From the NCBI GenBank assembly GCA_934635545.1, contig CAKTZN010000092.1, positions 1-7,022 on the forward strand: a stretch of DNA of 7,022 nucleotides, in the 5' to 3' direction. The DNA is from an uncultured Oscillospiraceae bacterium (GTDB lineage: Bacteria > Bacillota > Clostridia > Oscillospirales > Oscillospiraceae). The notes under the pieces were generated by a model that saw nothing but the letters and a program-made list of their open reading frames with translations, was not told the origin of the DNA and did not search any database. Each line of letters begins with the position of its first letter. Positions within the stretch are counted from its first letter, which is position 1. The position numbers were made by a program, and so were the translations under genes. This document shows, piece by piece, positions 1-5,359 of the stretch.

Positions 1-140
1 ACCTCCTCCAGATGGCGGATCAGGGCGGCGGTATAGGCGTCCATCTTCTCCTCGCTGTGGGGCAGGGAGTAGAAGTCACAGTAGGCACACTTGCTCTTGC
101 AGAAGGGGATGTGGAGATACAGGCCCAGTGTCTTTTCCAT
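1..140 (-). CDS. hemW: HemW-like radical SAM protein (heme chaperone family), N-terminal part only
   Basis: Only the first 46 codons are inside the window; the gene continues past the left edge. The protein opens with the strand YLHIPFC and a radical SAM cluster motif C14-x3-C18-x2-C21, followed directly by D22-F23. In the family, true HemN coproporphyrinogen dehydrogenases have a further cysteine after this motif, whereas HemW proteins carry CxYCxF, so the sequence points to HemW. HemW proteins bind SAM, a [4Fe-4S] cluster and heme, and are thought to deliver heme to membrane targets rather than oxidise coproporphyrinogen. The start ATG (140-138) has a good Shine-Dalgarno, GGGAGG, about seven bases upstream. 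It shares one base with the ferredoxin stop (TGATG), so the two are probably translationally coupled. The catalytic domain and C-terminal HemN_C domain cannot be seen. Confidence 0.88.
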   Translation of the reverse strand, partial: MEKTLGLYLHIPFCKSKCAYCDFYSLPHSEEKMDAYTAALIRHLEE

Positions 141-385
141 CAGGCGTCCTCCCTTCTGTCCCGCTGGATCATGGTGATGGCGTCATAAAAGCAGTTGACC
201 CGGCAGGAGCGGCAGCCGATGCACTTGTCCACATCCAGGTCGTAAAAGCCGTCCGGCCGCTGGAACATGCACTCCACAGGGCAGAACATGGCGCACCATC
301 CGCACCCGGTGCAGGAGACCGGGTCGATGACGGCGTATTGCAGCGGCTTGCGGCCGAAGAGATAGTAATTGTCGGGTAAGCTCAT
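140..385 (-). CDS. Small 2[4Fe-4S] ferredoxin-type protein
   Basis: An 81-residue soluble protein with two classic [4Fe-4S] binding motifs: C25-x2-C28-x2-C31-x3-C35-P, and C55-x2-C58-x2-C61-x3-C65. The second lacks the usual following proline (C65-F66). An extra cysteine, C39, follows the first motif. Such bacterial ferredoxins shuttle electrons at low potential in the cytosol. The N-terminal 20 residues, rich in Tyr, are longer than in minimal clostridial ferredoxins (about 55 residues), and the tail after residue 70 is charged. The start ATG (385-383) is preceded by GAGGT at about six bases. It lies between a PflX-like radical SAM gene upstream and hemW downstream, whose ATG overlaps this stop. 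Both partners need an electron to cleave SAM, so it may be their donor. That role is inference; the fold and cluster count are well supported. Confidence 0.9.
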   Translation of the reverse strand: MSLPDNYYLFGRKPLQYAVIDPVSCTGCGWCAMFCPVECMFQRPDGFYDLDVDKCIGCRSCRVNCFYDAITMIQRDRREDA

Positions 386-434
386 AATGGTACCTCGATT
401 GTTTTATGGGGCTGCACGGTCAAAAGGGTGTCCT

Positions 435-474
435 GGGGCGGACATTCGCCGCCCCTCCGGCAGCAGCGCCGGAG
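435..474. repeat. Two adjacent intergenic hairpins between the PflX-like gene and the ferredoxin gene
   Basis: The 106-base gap 386-491 holds two perfect short palindromes sharing position 455. The first is ggggcgg (435-441) pairing with ccgcccc (449-455). The second is ctccggc (455-461) pairing with gccggag (468-474). Neither is followed by a T-run on either strand, so they are not classical intrinsic terminators. They could still cause processing or partial attenuation between the two co-directional genes. The half-site ggggcggac (435-443) is identical to the stem of the GTAG palindromes at 2159-2190 and 5970-6001, so the first may be a divergent relative lacking GTAG. Confidence 0.55.
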
Positions 475-491
475 ATCTCCTGACCGCTGTC

Positions 492-1361
492 TTACACCCC
501 TGTCAGGTCAAAAGGCGGCGTGTACTCCGCCCTGGCGGCGGTGCGCTCCTGGGTAAAGCCGTCGGTGATGCCGCAGTTCTCCATGTACGCCACGGCGGCG
601 CGGTATTCGCTGCGGGTCACATGGCGGCGCAGCGTGCCCTCCGCGTTCTCCTGGGGCGTGTACTGGCTCATGAGGGAGAACATCACCTCGCCGGGCCGGA
701 AATTCTCCGCCACCCAGTCGATGCAGCGGCGGGTGTTGTCCATCTGCCCCGGCAGCACCAAGTGCCGGATCACCACGCCCCGCTTCAAAAGGCCGTCCTC
801 CAGCACGCAGGGCCCCGCCTGCCGCACCATCTCCCGGATGGCCGCCGCGGCGACGGGGAAATAGTCCGGCGCGGCGCTGAGCCGTCCCGACAGCTCGCCG
901 TCGGCGTATTTCAGGTCGGGCAGCCAGATATCCACCTTGTCCTCTAATTGCCGCAGCGTCTCCACCGACTCATAGCCGCCGCAGTTATACACCACCGGCA
1001 CGCTCAGCTTCGGCTCCAGCGCAGGCAGGATCCACGGCAGAAAGTGGGTCGGCGTCACCAGATTGATGTTGTGAGCGCCCCGGCTGATCAGCTCCTCAAA
1101 GATCTCCCGCAGCCGCTCCGTGGTGATGGCTTTGCCGAAACCTCCCGCGGAGATGCTGCCGTTCTGGCAATAGCAGCACCGCAGGGTGCAGCCGGAGAAA
1201 AACACCGTGCCGCTGCCGTTGGTGCCGGAGATAGGCGGCTCCTCCCACATATGCAGGGCGGCCCGGGCGATGCGCAGCCCGGCGGGCATACCGCAGAAGC
1301 CCTTTCCCTCCGTCTCCGTCCGCTCCGCTCCACAGCGCCGGGGACACAGCGTGCAGATCAT
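492..1361 (-). CDS. PflX-like radical SAM protein (COG1313, pyruvate formate-lyase activase-like)
   Basis: A 289-residue protein with the radical SAM motif C58-x3-C62-x2-C65 (GCTLRCCYCQN). The N-terminus carries a second cysteine set, C3-x2-C6-x3-C10 with C23 (CTLCPRRCG, later GKGFCG), a hallmark of the COG1313/PflX group. These proteins resemble the activases that install glycyl radicals, but the PflX substrate is not established, and no glycyl-radical enzyme lies in this window. The start is taken at ATG 1361-1359 because it overlaps the tdk stop as ATGA, the usual sign of translational coupling, and because it places the family motif at the very N-terminus. The open frame runs 19 codons further upstream into tdk, which is unlikely to be used. 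Upstream neighbour: tdk; downstream: the two-cluster ferredoxin, a plausible electron donor. Confidence 0.88.
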   Translation of the reverse strand: MICTLCPRRCGAERTETEGKGFCGMPAGLRIARAALHMWEEPPISGTNGSGTVFFSGCTLRCCYCQNGSISAGGFGKAITTERLREIFEELISRGAHNINLVTPTHFLPWILPALEPKLSVPVVYNCGGYESVETLRQLEDKVDIWLPDLKYADGELSGRLSAAPDYFPVAAAAIREMVRQAGPCVLEDGLLKRGVVIRHLVLPGQMDNTRRCIDWVAENFRPGEVMFSLMSQYTPQENAEGTLRRHVTRSEYRAAVAYMENCGITDGFTQERTAARAEYTPPFDLTGV

Positions 1362-1945
1362 TTCCGCAGCCGGTGGAAATCCGGCCCCAGATCGCCCGCC
1401 ATCCAGTGGCGGCGGCACAGCCCGATGTACTGGTCGTTGGCGCCCAGCACCACCTGCGCGCCCTCCTTCAGCACATGACCGTTCTCGTCAAAGCGGGCGT
1501 TGAAGGCCGCCTTCTTGCCGCACCAGCAGATGGTCTTGACCTCCTCCAGCTTGTCGGCCAGCACCAGCAGGTGATAGCTGCCAGGGAACAGGTCACCCTT
1601 GAAGTCCGCCCGCAGGCCGTAGCAGATGACGGGGATATTGCAGTCATCCACCAGATGCACCAGGTAATAGACCTCCTCCTTGGTCAGGAACTGGGCCTCG
1701 TCCACGATGATGCAGGCGTACTTCTGCAGCTTCTCATCGGGCATGGCCTGCATCTCGTGGAAATAGACGCAGGGATGCTTCAGGCCGATGCGGGAGGACA
1801 CCATATGGTCGCCGTCCCGCGTGTCAAGCTGGGGCTTCACCAGCAGGGTCTCCTGTCCCCGCTCCTCATAGTTGAAGCGGGCCATCAGCGCGTTGGCGCT
1901 TTTGCTGGAGCCCATGGCTCCGTACTTGAAATAAAGCTGTGCCAT
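1358..1945 (-). CDS. tdk: Thymidine kinase (type II, E. coli-like)
   Basis: Phosphorylates thymidine (and deoxyuridine) with ATP, feeding dTMP into the salvage pathway in the cytosol. The 195 residues match the type II family end to end. They include the P-loop region GAMGSSKS (9-16), the Walker B and catalytic segment DEAQF (82-86, E83 as expected catalytic base), and CYGLRADF (108-115). The zinc ligands are C140 and C142 (TICWCGKKA) with C177 and H180 (LCRRH), enclosing the lasso that closes over the thymidine. E. coli Tdk has the same C-x-C and C-x2-H zinc spacing. One oddity is Ser14 where Walker A normally has Gly before Lys. The start ATG has AAGGAG about 12 bases upstream. It follows a palindrome-filled gap after mutY and overlaps the PflX-like gene by four bases. 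Confidence 0.95.
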   Translation of the reverse strand: MAQLYFKYGAMGSSKSANALMARFNYEERGQETLLVKPQLDTRDGDHMVSSRIGLKHPCVYFHEMQAMPDEKLQKYACIIVDEAQFLTKEEVYYLVHLVDDCNIPVICYGLRADFKGDLFPGSYHLLVLADKLEEVKTICWCGKKAAFNARFDENGHVLKEGAQVVLGANDQYIGLCRRHWMAGDLGPDFHRLRK

Positions 1946-2007
1946 TGTTGTGGTTCTCTCCTTATTTATCTTCTGTCCTTTGGGCGGTGTTCGTTAAATG
2001 GTTGTAT

Positions 2008-2084
2008 GGGGCGATGCCCTCATCGCCCCGAACGATACACGATGGCATTGCCGGTAAGCAGCGGGCCGATGTAGGCATCGGCCC
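2008..2084. repeat. Inverted pair of 22-base palindromes (family II) in the mutY-tdk gap
   Basis: Two 9-bp stems with four-base loops: ggggcgatg (2008-2016) with catcgcccc (2021-2029), and gggccgatg (2063-2071) with catcggccc (2076-2084). Reverse-complementing the second and aligning the 22-mers leaves only four differences. Two lie in the loop, and two are the paired stem positions 4 and 19, where G-C has become C-G. Pairing is therefore conserved while sequence changes. The two copies face opposite ways, 33 bases apart. No T-run follows either, so neither is a standard terminator. Together with 2111-2190 they account for most of the 262-base gap 1946-2207, which holds no convincing gene. 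Confidence 0.75.
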
Positions 2085-2110
2085 TTATGTTCGACTACCG
2101 ATAGAGCGTG

Positions 2111-2190
2111 CGTAGGGGCCGACGACTCTGTCGGCCCTAACGGAAATCGTATGGTCATCGTCAGGGCGGGCAGAGTCGTCCGCCCCTACG
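2111..2190. repeat. Inverted pair of 32-base GTAG-headed palindromes (REP/BIME-like)
   Basis: Copy A lies on the plus strand (2111-2142) and copy B on the minus strand (2190-2159), separated by 16 bases. They agree at 28 of 32 positions. Each begins cGTAG, then a stem gggcSgac, an invariant loop gactct, and the returning stem gtcSgccc (B has one T to C change here). At stem pair 10-23, A has C-G while B and the copy at 5970 have G-C, a compensatory swap. A short GTAG or GGAG foot followed by an imperfect palindrome, arranged in opposed pairs, is the known layout of REP sequences and BIMEs, which RAYT (Y1-type) transposases mobilise. No such enzyme is in the window. Copy B begins 17 bases after the mutY stop. 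Confidence 0.8.
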
Positions 2191-2207
2191 ATAAAACCGG
2201 AATACCT

Positions 2208-3248
2208 TCACCGTTCTACCTTTCCAAACGCCGTGGGCATAGGGTATTGCTCCCGTTCCTCTCCGGTGCGCCAGGCCCACTCCGGCGGGCCTTCGCCTTG
2301 TACGTCCAGCGTAAATACCGTCATTTCCCATATGATGTGGGTAAAAATATGCTTTTCGGTAAAGCTTTTGCCCCATCTGTGGGGCGTCAGTCCCCATTGG
2401 GCCAACTGTGCCGCCGCCTGAGGCTCCGTCAGTGTTCCCGGTACGTTGGGGAACTCCCACAGTCCCGCCAGCAGGCCCTTTCCGGGCCGCTGCCGCACCG
2501 CCGCGGCGTCGTTCCTGTGCAGGAGGAACACCGTCAGATGCTCCGTCCGCTTGCCGGACTTCTTCTCCCGCACCGGAAGCTGGCGCTGCAAGCCCTTTTC
2601 CCGGGCCGCGCAGAAGTCCCGGGCCGGACAGTCGCCGCACAGAGGCTCTCCGTTGGGCAGGCAGATCATAGCACCCAGATCCATCAGCGCCTGGTTGAAG
2701 GCGCCGGGCCGGTCGTGGGGGATCACCTCCGCCATCCACTGGCGAAACAGCGCCCGCACCTTCGGCTCCAGCACGTTGCCGTCGTGACCGGCCAGCCGTG
2801 CCGCCAGCCGCAGCACGTTGCCGTCCACCGCCGGGACGGGGCGTCCAAAGGCTATGGAGGCGATGGCGCCCGCCGTATAGTCGCCCACCCCCGGCAGGGC
2901 CGTCAGCCCTTCATATGTATCGGGGAATACCCCACCGTGCTCATTTACAATGACCCGCGCCGCCTTTTGCAGGTTCCGGGCCCGGCTGTAATAGCCCAAG
3001 CCCTGCCACAGGGCCATCAACTGCTGCTCATCGGCGGCGGCCAGCGCCTCCACCGTGGGCAGGGCTTCCATGAACCGCGCGAAATACGGCAGCACCGCCG
3101 TGACCCGGGTCTGCTGCAGCATGATCTCCGACACCCATGTGCGGTAGGGGGAGACCTCCTCCCGCCAGGGCAGCACGCGGCGATTGGCGTCATACCACGC
3201 CAGCAGCGGCGGCGGCAGTGCCTTCAGTTGTTGGGGCGTTTCCTGCAT
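2208..3248 (-). CDS. mutY: A/G-specific adenine DNA glycosylase MutY
   Basis: Removes adenine mispaired with 8-oxoguanine, preventing G:C to T:A transversions. The 346 residues are full length for MutY. The N-terminal catalytic half has LPW (26-28), the segment SEIMLQQT with catalytic Glu41, WQGLGYYSRARNL (81-93), the helix-hairpin-helix LPGVGDYTA (118-126) and catalytic Asp142 (VDGNVLR). A [4Fe-4S] loop uses C196, C204, C207 and C213; the first spacing is seven residues rather than the six of E. coli MutY. A Nudix-like C-terminal domain (about 235-346, with GLWEFPN at 262-268) fits the 8-oxoG recognition module. The start is placed at ATG 3248-3246 because AGAGGA lies six bases upstream. An in-frame ATG at 3263-3261 overlapping the previous stop is the alternative. 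It follows the radical SAM/SPASM-like gene by 11 bases, suggesting one transcript. Confidence 0.95.
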   Translation of the reverse strand: MQETPQQLKALPPPLLAWYDANRRVLPWREEVSPYRTWVSEIMLQQTRVTAVLPYFARFMEALPTVEALAAADEQQLMALWQGLGYYSRARNLQKAARVIVNEHGGVFPDTYEGLTALPGVGDYTAGAIASIAFGRPVPAVDGNVLRLAARLAGHDGNVLEPKVRALFRQWMAEVIPHDRPGAFNQALMDLGAMICLPNGEPLCGDCPARDFCAAREKGLQRQLPVREKKSGKRTEHLTVFLLHRNDAAAVRQRPGKGLLAGLWEFPNVPGTLTEPQAAAQLAQWGLTPHRWGKSFTEKHIFTHIIWEMTVFTLDVQGEGPPEWAWRTGEEREQYPMPTAFGKVER

Positions 3249-3259
3249 ATCGTATCCTC

Positions 3260-4102
3260 TCATTTGCTGAACCGCGCCGCGTAGCCGCAGCGGCGGCACA
3301 GCTCCTCACTGGGCGCGCGGCGGGAAAAGCCCTCCCGGATAGCCCGCGCCCGGGGTGTGTTCAAGATGTCCGGCAGTTCCTGGGTCAGCAGATTTCCCAG
3401 CGCCATGCGGCCCTCGCCATCCAGACAGCAGGGCACCACCGTGCCGTCGCACAGTACGGCCATCTGCTGGCGCAGGGCGTGGCAGAACTGCACGCCGCCC
3501 TCCGCCGCGTCCGGGGACGGCCAATCAAATTTCCGGGCCGCTTCCAGAAACAGCCCCGGTGCAAGACGCTTGTTGCCCACGCTGTCGGCAGGCAGGTTTT
3601 CCACATCGGTGCCGGTCATGGTGGATAAAAACCGGAGAACTTCGCCATTTCTGGCCTCTACGCCGCCCTCATTCCACAATCGCAGGGCGCACAGCACGCC
3701 CTTTGCGCTGGCAGCGGCGCAGAATTTCCACACGTCGTGGAGATAACCCATCATGTCGCCGCCGTCGTTGCCCTCGAAGCTGTGGAGGGAGACGCTGACC
3801 TTATGCAGCGCCGGAGCAGCCAGCAGGGTGCTGCCCTTCTCGGACAGCAGCGTGCCGTTGGTGGTGACGCACACCCGGAAGCCCAGCTCATCGGCGATGG
3901 CCAGCAGCTCCGCCAACTGCGGATGCAGCAGCGGCTCACCCATGACGTGGAAATAGAGGTAACGGGTGTGACCTCGCAGCTTTTCCGCCAGACGGCGGAA
4001 TTCCTCCGGGGTAAGGAATCGCTTTTCCCGTGTCGTCCCGGGGCAGAATACACAGGAGAGGTTGCACACGTTGGTGATCTCCACATAGACCCGCTTGAAC
4101 AT
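3260..4102 (-). CDS. Radical SAM protein with SPASM-like C-terminal cysteines, function unknown
   Basis: A 280-residue radical SAM enzyme. The SAM-binding [4Fe-4S] motif is C13-x3-C17-x2-C20 (TNVCNLSCVFCPG), and the SAM-contacting GEP is at 55-57 (FHVMGEPLLHP). A C-terminal cysteine set, C207, C218, C225, C226, C269 and C272 (with CDGTVVPCC and CRRCG), looks like a SPASM or twitch extension binding one or two auxiliary clusters. Such proteins modify peptides or act as anaerobic maturases, but no precursor peptide or partner enzyme was found beside it, so no substrate is assigned. The start ATG 4102-4100 has an excellent Shine-Dalgarno, GGGGGAGGA, and puts the motif near the N-terminus. The open frame extends 61 codons upstream through a non-coding hairpin region and is not credible there. 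It heads the block leading into mutY, 11 bases downstream. Confidence 0.85.
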   Translation of the reverse strand: MFKRVYVEITNVCNLSCVFCPGTTREKRFLTPEEFRRLAEKLRGHTRYLYFHVMGEPLLHPQLAELLAIADELGFRVCVTTNGTLLSEKGSTLLAAPALHKVSVSLHSFEGNDGGDMMGYLHDVWKFCAAASAKGVLCALRLWNEGGVEARNGEVLRFLSTMTGTDVENLPADSVGNKRLAPGLFLEAARKFDWPSPDAAEGGVQFCHALRQQMAVLCDGTVVPCCLDGEGRMALGNLLTQELPDILNTPRARAIREGFSRRAPSEELCRRCGYAARFSK

Positions 4103-4108
4103 ATGTGA

Positions 4109-4159
4109 TCCTCCCCCGTTTTTGATGCTTTTGGTATTGTACCACAAAACGGGGGAGGA
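4109..4159 (-). promoter_or_regulatory. 14-bp inverted repeat covering the radical SAM gene's ribosome binding site, with a candidate extended -10
   Basis: The arms at 4109-4122 and 4146-4159 are perfectly complementary over 14 bp, with a 23-base loop. On the minus strand the inner arm contains GGGGGAGGA, the Shine-Dalgarno of the gene starting at 4102, so RNA read through from upstream would fold it away. The loop contains TGGTACAAT (minus strand, 4144-4136), a good extended -10 with no convincing -35. It also forms a small 5-bp palindrome (tggta at 4132-4136, tacca at 4140-4144). RNA started from that -10 would begin near 4129 and lack the outer arm, leaving the site free. The repeat is seen; the switch is inferred. 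A DNA-binding operator is the alternative. Confidence 0.55.
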
Positions 4160-4182
4160 GGAAAGGGGATTTATTTTATTGC

Positions 4183-4274
4183 AGGGGTTGGAAATGTTCC
4201 GCGCTCCGGCGCGGGTCACTTTTGGCCGCTGTCCCAAAAGTGACCAAAAGGACAGCTTAAACCTGCGGTTTAAG
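4183..4274 (+). repeat. Left hairpin module (three consecutive stems)
   Basis: Begins aggggt (4183-4188), then three perfect hairpins in a row. The first is ccgcgc/gcgcgg (4199-4214, loop tccg). The second is ggtcacttttgg (4214-4225) with ccaaaagtgacc (4234-4245). The third is cttaaacc (4256-4263) with ggtttaag (4267-4274). The order, spacing and short aaaag linker are mirrored by the module at 4549-4635 in opposite orientation. No gene was found here, and no T-run marks a terminator. Confidence 0.65.
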
Positions 4275-4548
4275 AATCCGCCCACGCTATGCCCTTTACG
4301 AATCTGATACCTTATGCCGCGCGTTCACAGGACTCGGCTATTATCGCTGCATATGACGAATCGACTTTCTTTCTGCGCCGCTGCCGCTCACGGTTTCAAC
4401 GGTAGACGCTGATGCGTTGTTCGGCGTTGGCATCAGCGGCAGCGGCGTTGGGGCAGAGACGATCCTATTATGAAACAAGATTGGAAATTCTGCGTGAACG
4501 TGTGGTAAACGGTCTCGCCTTTGCACGCATTATAGCGCGCTTGGAGGT
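4275..4548. other. Non-coding centre between the two hairpin modules, with an internal inverted repeat
   Basis: No convincing gene. The short open frames here lack a Shine-Dalgarno and any recognisable motif. The main structure is a 13-bp inverted repeat, cgccgctgccgct (4376-4388) with agcggcagcggcg (4435-4447). Nested inside is a competing 9-bp one, cgctgatgc (4407-4415) with gcatcagcg (4430-4438). The right arms overlap at 4435-4438, so both cannot form fully at once. This is the least GC-rich part of the gap and is either the core of a small element or degraded sequence. Confidence 0.4.
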
Positions 4549-4635
4549 GAAGGAACCGGAGGTTCCTTCCGGTGCTTTTGCCTACTTTTGTCACTGTTGA
4601 CAAAAGTAGGTCGCGCCGAGGCGCGAAACACCCCT
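4549..4635 (-). repeat. Right hairpin module (inverted counterpart of 4183-4274)
   Basis: Read on the minus strand it repeats the left module's layout. It has aggggt (4635-4630), then tcgcgc/gcgcga (4626-4611). Next is a 13-bp stem, cctacttttgtca (4581-4593 on plus) with its complement at 4598-4610. A caaaag linker follows, then gaaggaacc (4549-4557 on plus) with ggttccttc (4561-4569). The stems differ in sequence from the left module but keep perfect pairing. A further stem, tcgtcccc/ggggacga (4635-4652), lies between it and the spoVAC stop at 4659. None is followed by a T-run, so termination of spoVAC here is possible but not shown. Confidence 0.65.
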
Positions 4636-4658
4636 CGTCCCCGAGGGGACGAAATCCC

Positions 4659-5096
4659 CTACTTCACCGCCCACAAAATGAGCCCATACACCGCGCTGGC
4701 GGCGGTGCCGAATACGATCACCGGCCCGGCCACGGTGAACATCTTCACCGCGGTACCGGTGACCACGCCCTCGGCCCGGAAATCGATGGCAGGGGACGCC
4801 ACGGCGTTGGCAAAGCCTGTGATGGGCACCAGCGTGCCCGCCCCGGCGTACCGGGCCAGCCGATGGTACAGGCCCAGCCCCGTAAACAGCGCCGAGAGAA
4901 ACACCAGCGACACCGACGTGGCGGTGCCCGCGTCCTCCAAATTCAACCCCAGAAAGCGGTACCAATCGCCGAGAGCCTGTCCTACACAGCAGATGGCGCC
5001 GCCCACCAGAAATGCCAGCGCCACGTTTTTCCACACCGGCGATCTGGGGTTGATGCTCTTGAGATATTCCTGATATTGCTTGGGTGACATGTCCAT
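4659..5096 (-). CDS. spoVAC: Stage V sporulation protein AC (SpoVAC)
   Basis: A small integral membrane protein of the SpoVA family, which forms the channel moving dipicolinic acid into the developing spore and out at germination. Its 145 residues match SpoVAC: an N-terminal cytosolic stretch (SPKQYQEYLKSINPRSP), a first membrane segment with FLVGGAICCVGQAL (29-42), and a second at about 61-77. The family signature AGAGTLVPITGFANAV lies at 84-99, then EG at 109-110 and a last hydrophobic segment at 120-142. The start is set at ATG 5096-5094 because AAGGAAAGG lies about 12 bases upstream. An upstream ATG (5126) would encode those same bases as protein and has no good Shine-Dalgarno; ATG 5090 is a third option. 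Neither spoVAD nor spoVAE, its usual neighbours, lies beside it: downstream is the 556-base hairpin gap, upstream a divergent gene. Confidence 0.9.
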   Translation of the reverse strand: MDMSPKQYQEYLKSINPRSPVWKNVALAFLVGGAICCVGQALGDWYRFLGLNLEDAGTATSVSLVFLSALFTGLGLYHRLARYAGAGTLVPITGFANAVASPAIDFRAEGVVTGTAVKMFTVAGPVIVFGTAASAVYGLILWAVK

Positions 5097-5233
5097 ATTA
5101 CGCCACAGCCTTTCCTTGTTTTGCACATAGGTTGCCCCGCCGCTGGAAAATCATGCATTGCCGGACAGGAAAAACAGTGCCCTGACCCAACGGTCTGAAA
5201 GTATCACTCGTTCCATACATTTAGTATAATTAC

Positions 5234-5350
5234 ACAAAAATATTCTGGTATTTTTGTAAGTTTTTATTGCAATTTTTCTTTTGACCTGCTAAGATGGAAC
5301 CATAAGAGGAGAGGGCATACGCCCTTGACAACCAAAGGAAAAGCAGGAGG
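5234..5350 (+). promoter_or_regulatory. Promoter, AT-rich palindrome and leader of the 159-residue gene
   Basis: The only strongly AT-rich stretch of the window. A candidate housekeeping promoter is TTGCAA (5267-5272), 17 bases, TAAGAT (5290-5295), predicting a start near 5302. A 9-bp palindrome, acaaaaata (5234-5242) with tatttttgt (5249-5257), lies just upstream of the -35 and could be an operator or UP-type element. The leader has a small hairpin agggc/gccct (5312-5325) and a perfect AGGAGG (5345-5350) nine bases before ATG 5360. TTGACC (5281-5286) is an alternative -35 but has no good -10 at the right distance. No convincing promoter for spoVAC was found on the minus strand of the gap 5097-5359. 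Confidence 0.5.
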
Positions 5351-5359
5351 TCTTGTGTT

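Noticed and set aside
1312..1342. Similarity of ccgctccgctccacagcg in the PflX-like gene to the copy D insert near 6050
   Set aside because: The shared stretch is short, lies in coding sequence of normal family sense, and is likely chance in GC-rich DNA.
2008..2190. A CRISPR array or riboswitch in the mutY-tdk gap
   Set aside because: The repeats are palindromic, differ between copies, alternate in orientation and lack regular spacers. No known riboswitch core was recognised.
2151..3284. A 377-residue plus-strand open frame opposite mutY
   Set aside because: It is antisense to a clear full-length MutY, has no family motif or Shine-Dalgarno, and reflects high GC content. The same applies to the other long frames opposite the PflX-like, tdk and radical SAM genes.
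3249..3299. Earlier MutY starts at 3299 or 3263
   Set aside because: ATG 3248 has AGAGGA six bases upstream and suits the family N-terminus. The 3263 start overlapping the preceding stop remains a minor possibility.
4103..4285. A 61-codon N-terminal extension of the radical SAM/SPASM-like protein
   Set aside because: It would translate the 14-bp inverted repeat and the hairpin module. The strong Shine-Dalgarno and the family start both sit at 4102.
4341..4600. Two short open frames of about 61 residues on opposite strands in the hairpin gap
   Set aside because: Neither has a Shine-Dalgarno, motif or sensible composition, and both cross inverted repeats.
4549..4652. Intrinsic terminators for spoVAC
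   Set aside because: The stems are strong, but none is followed by a T-run in the minus direction, so a standard terminator cannot be claimed.
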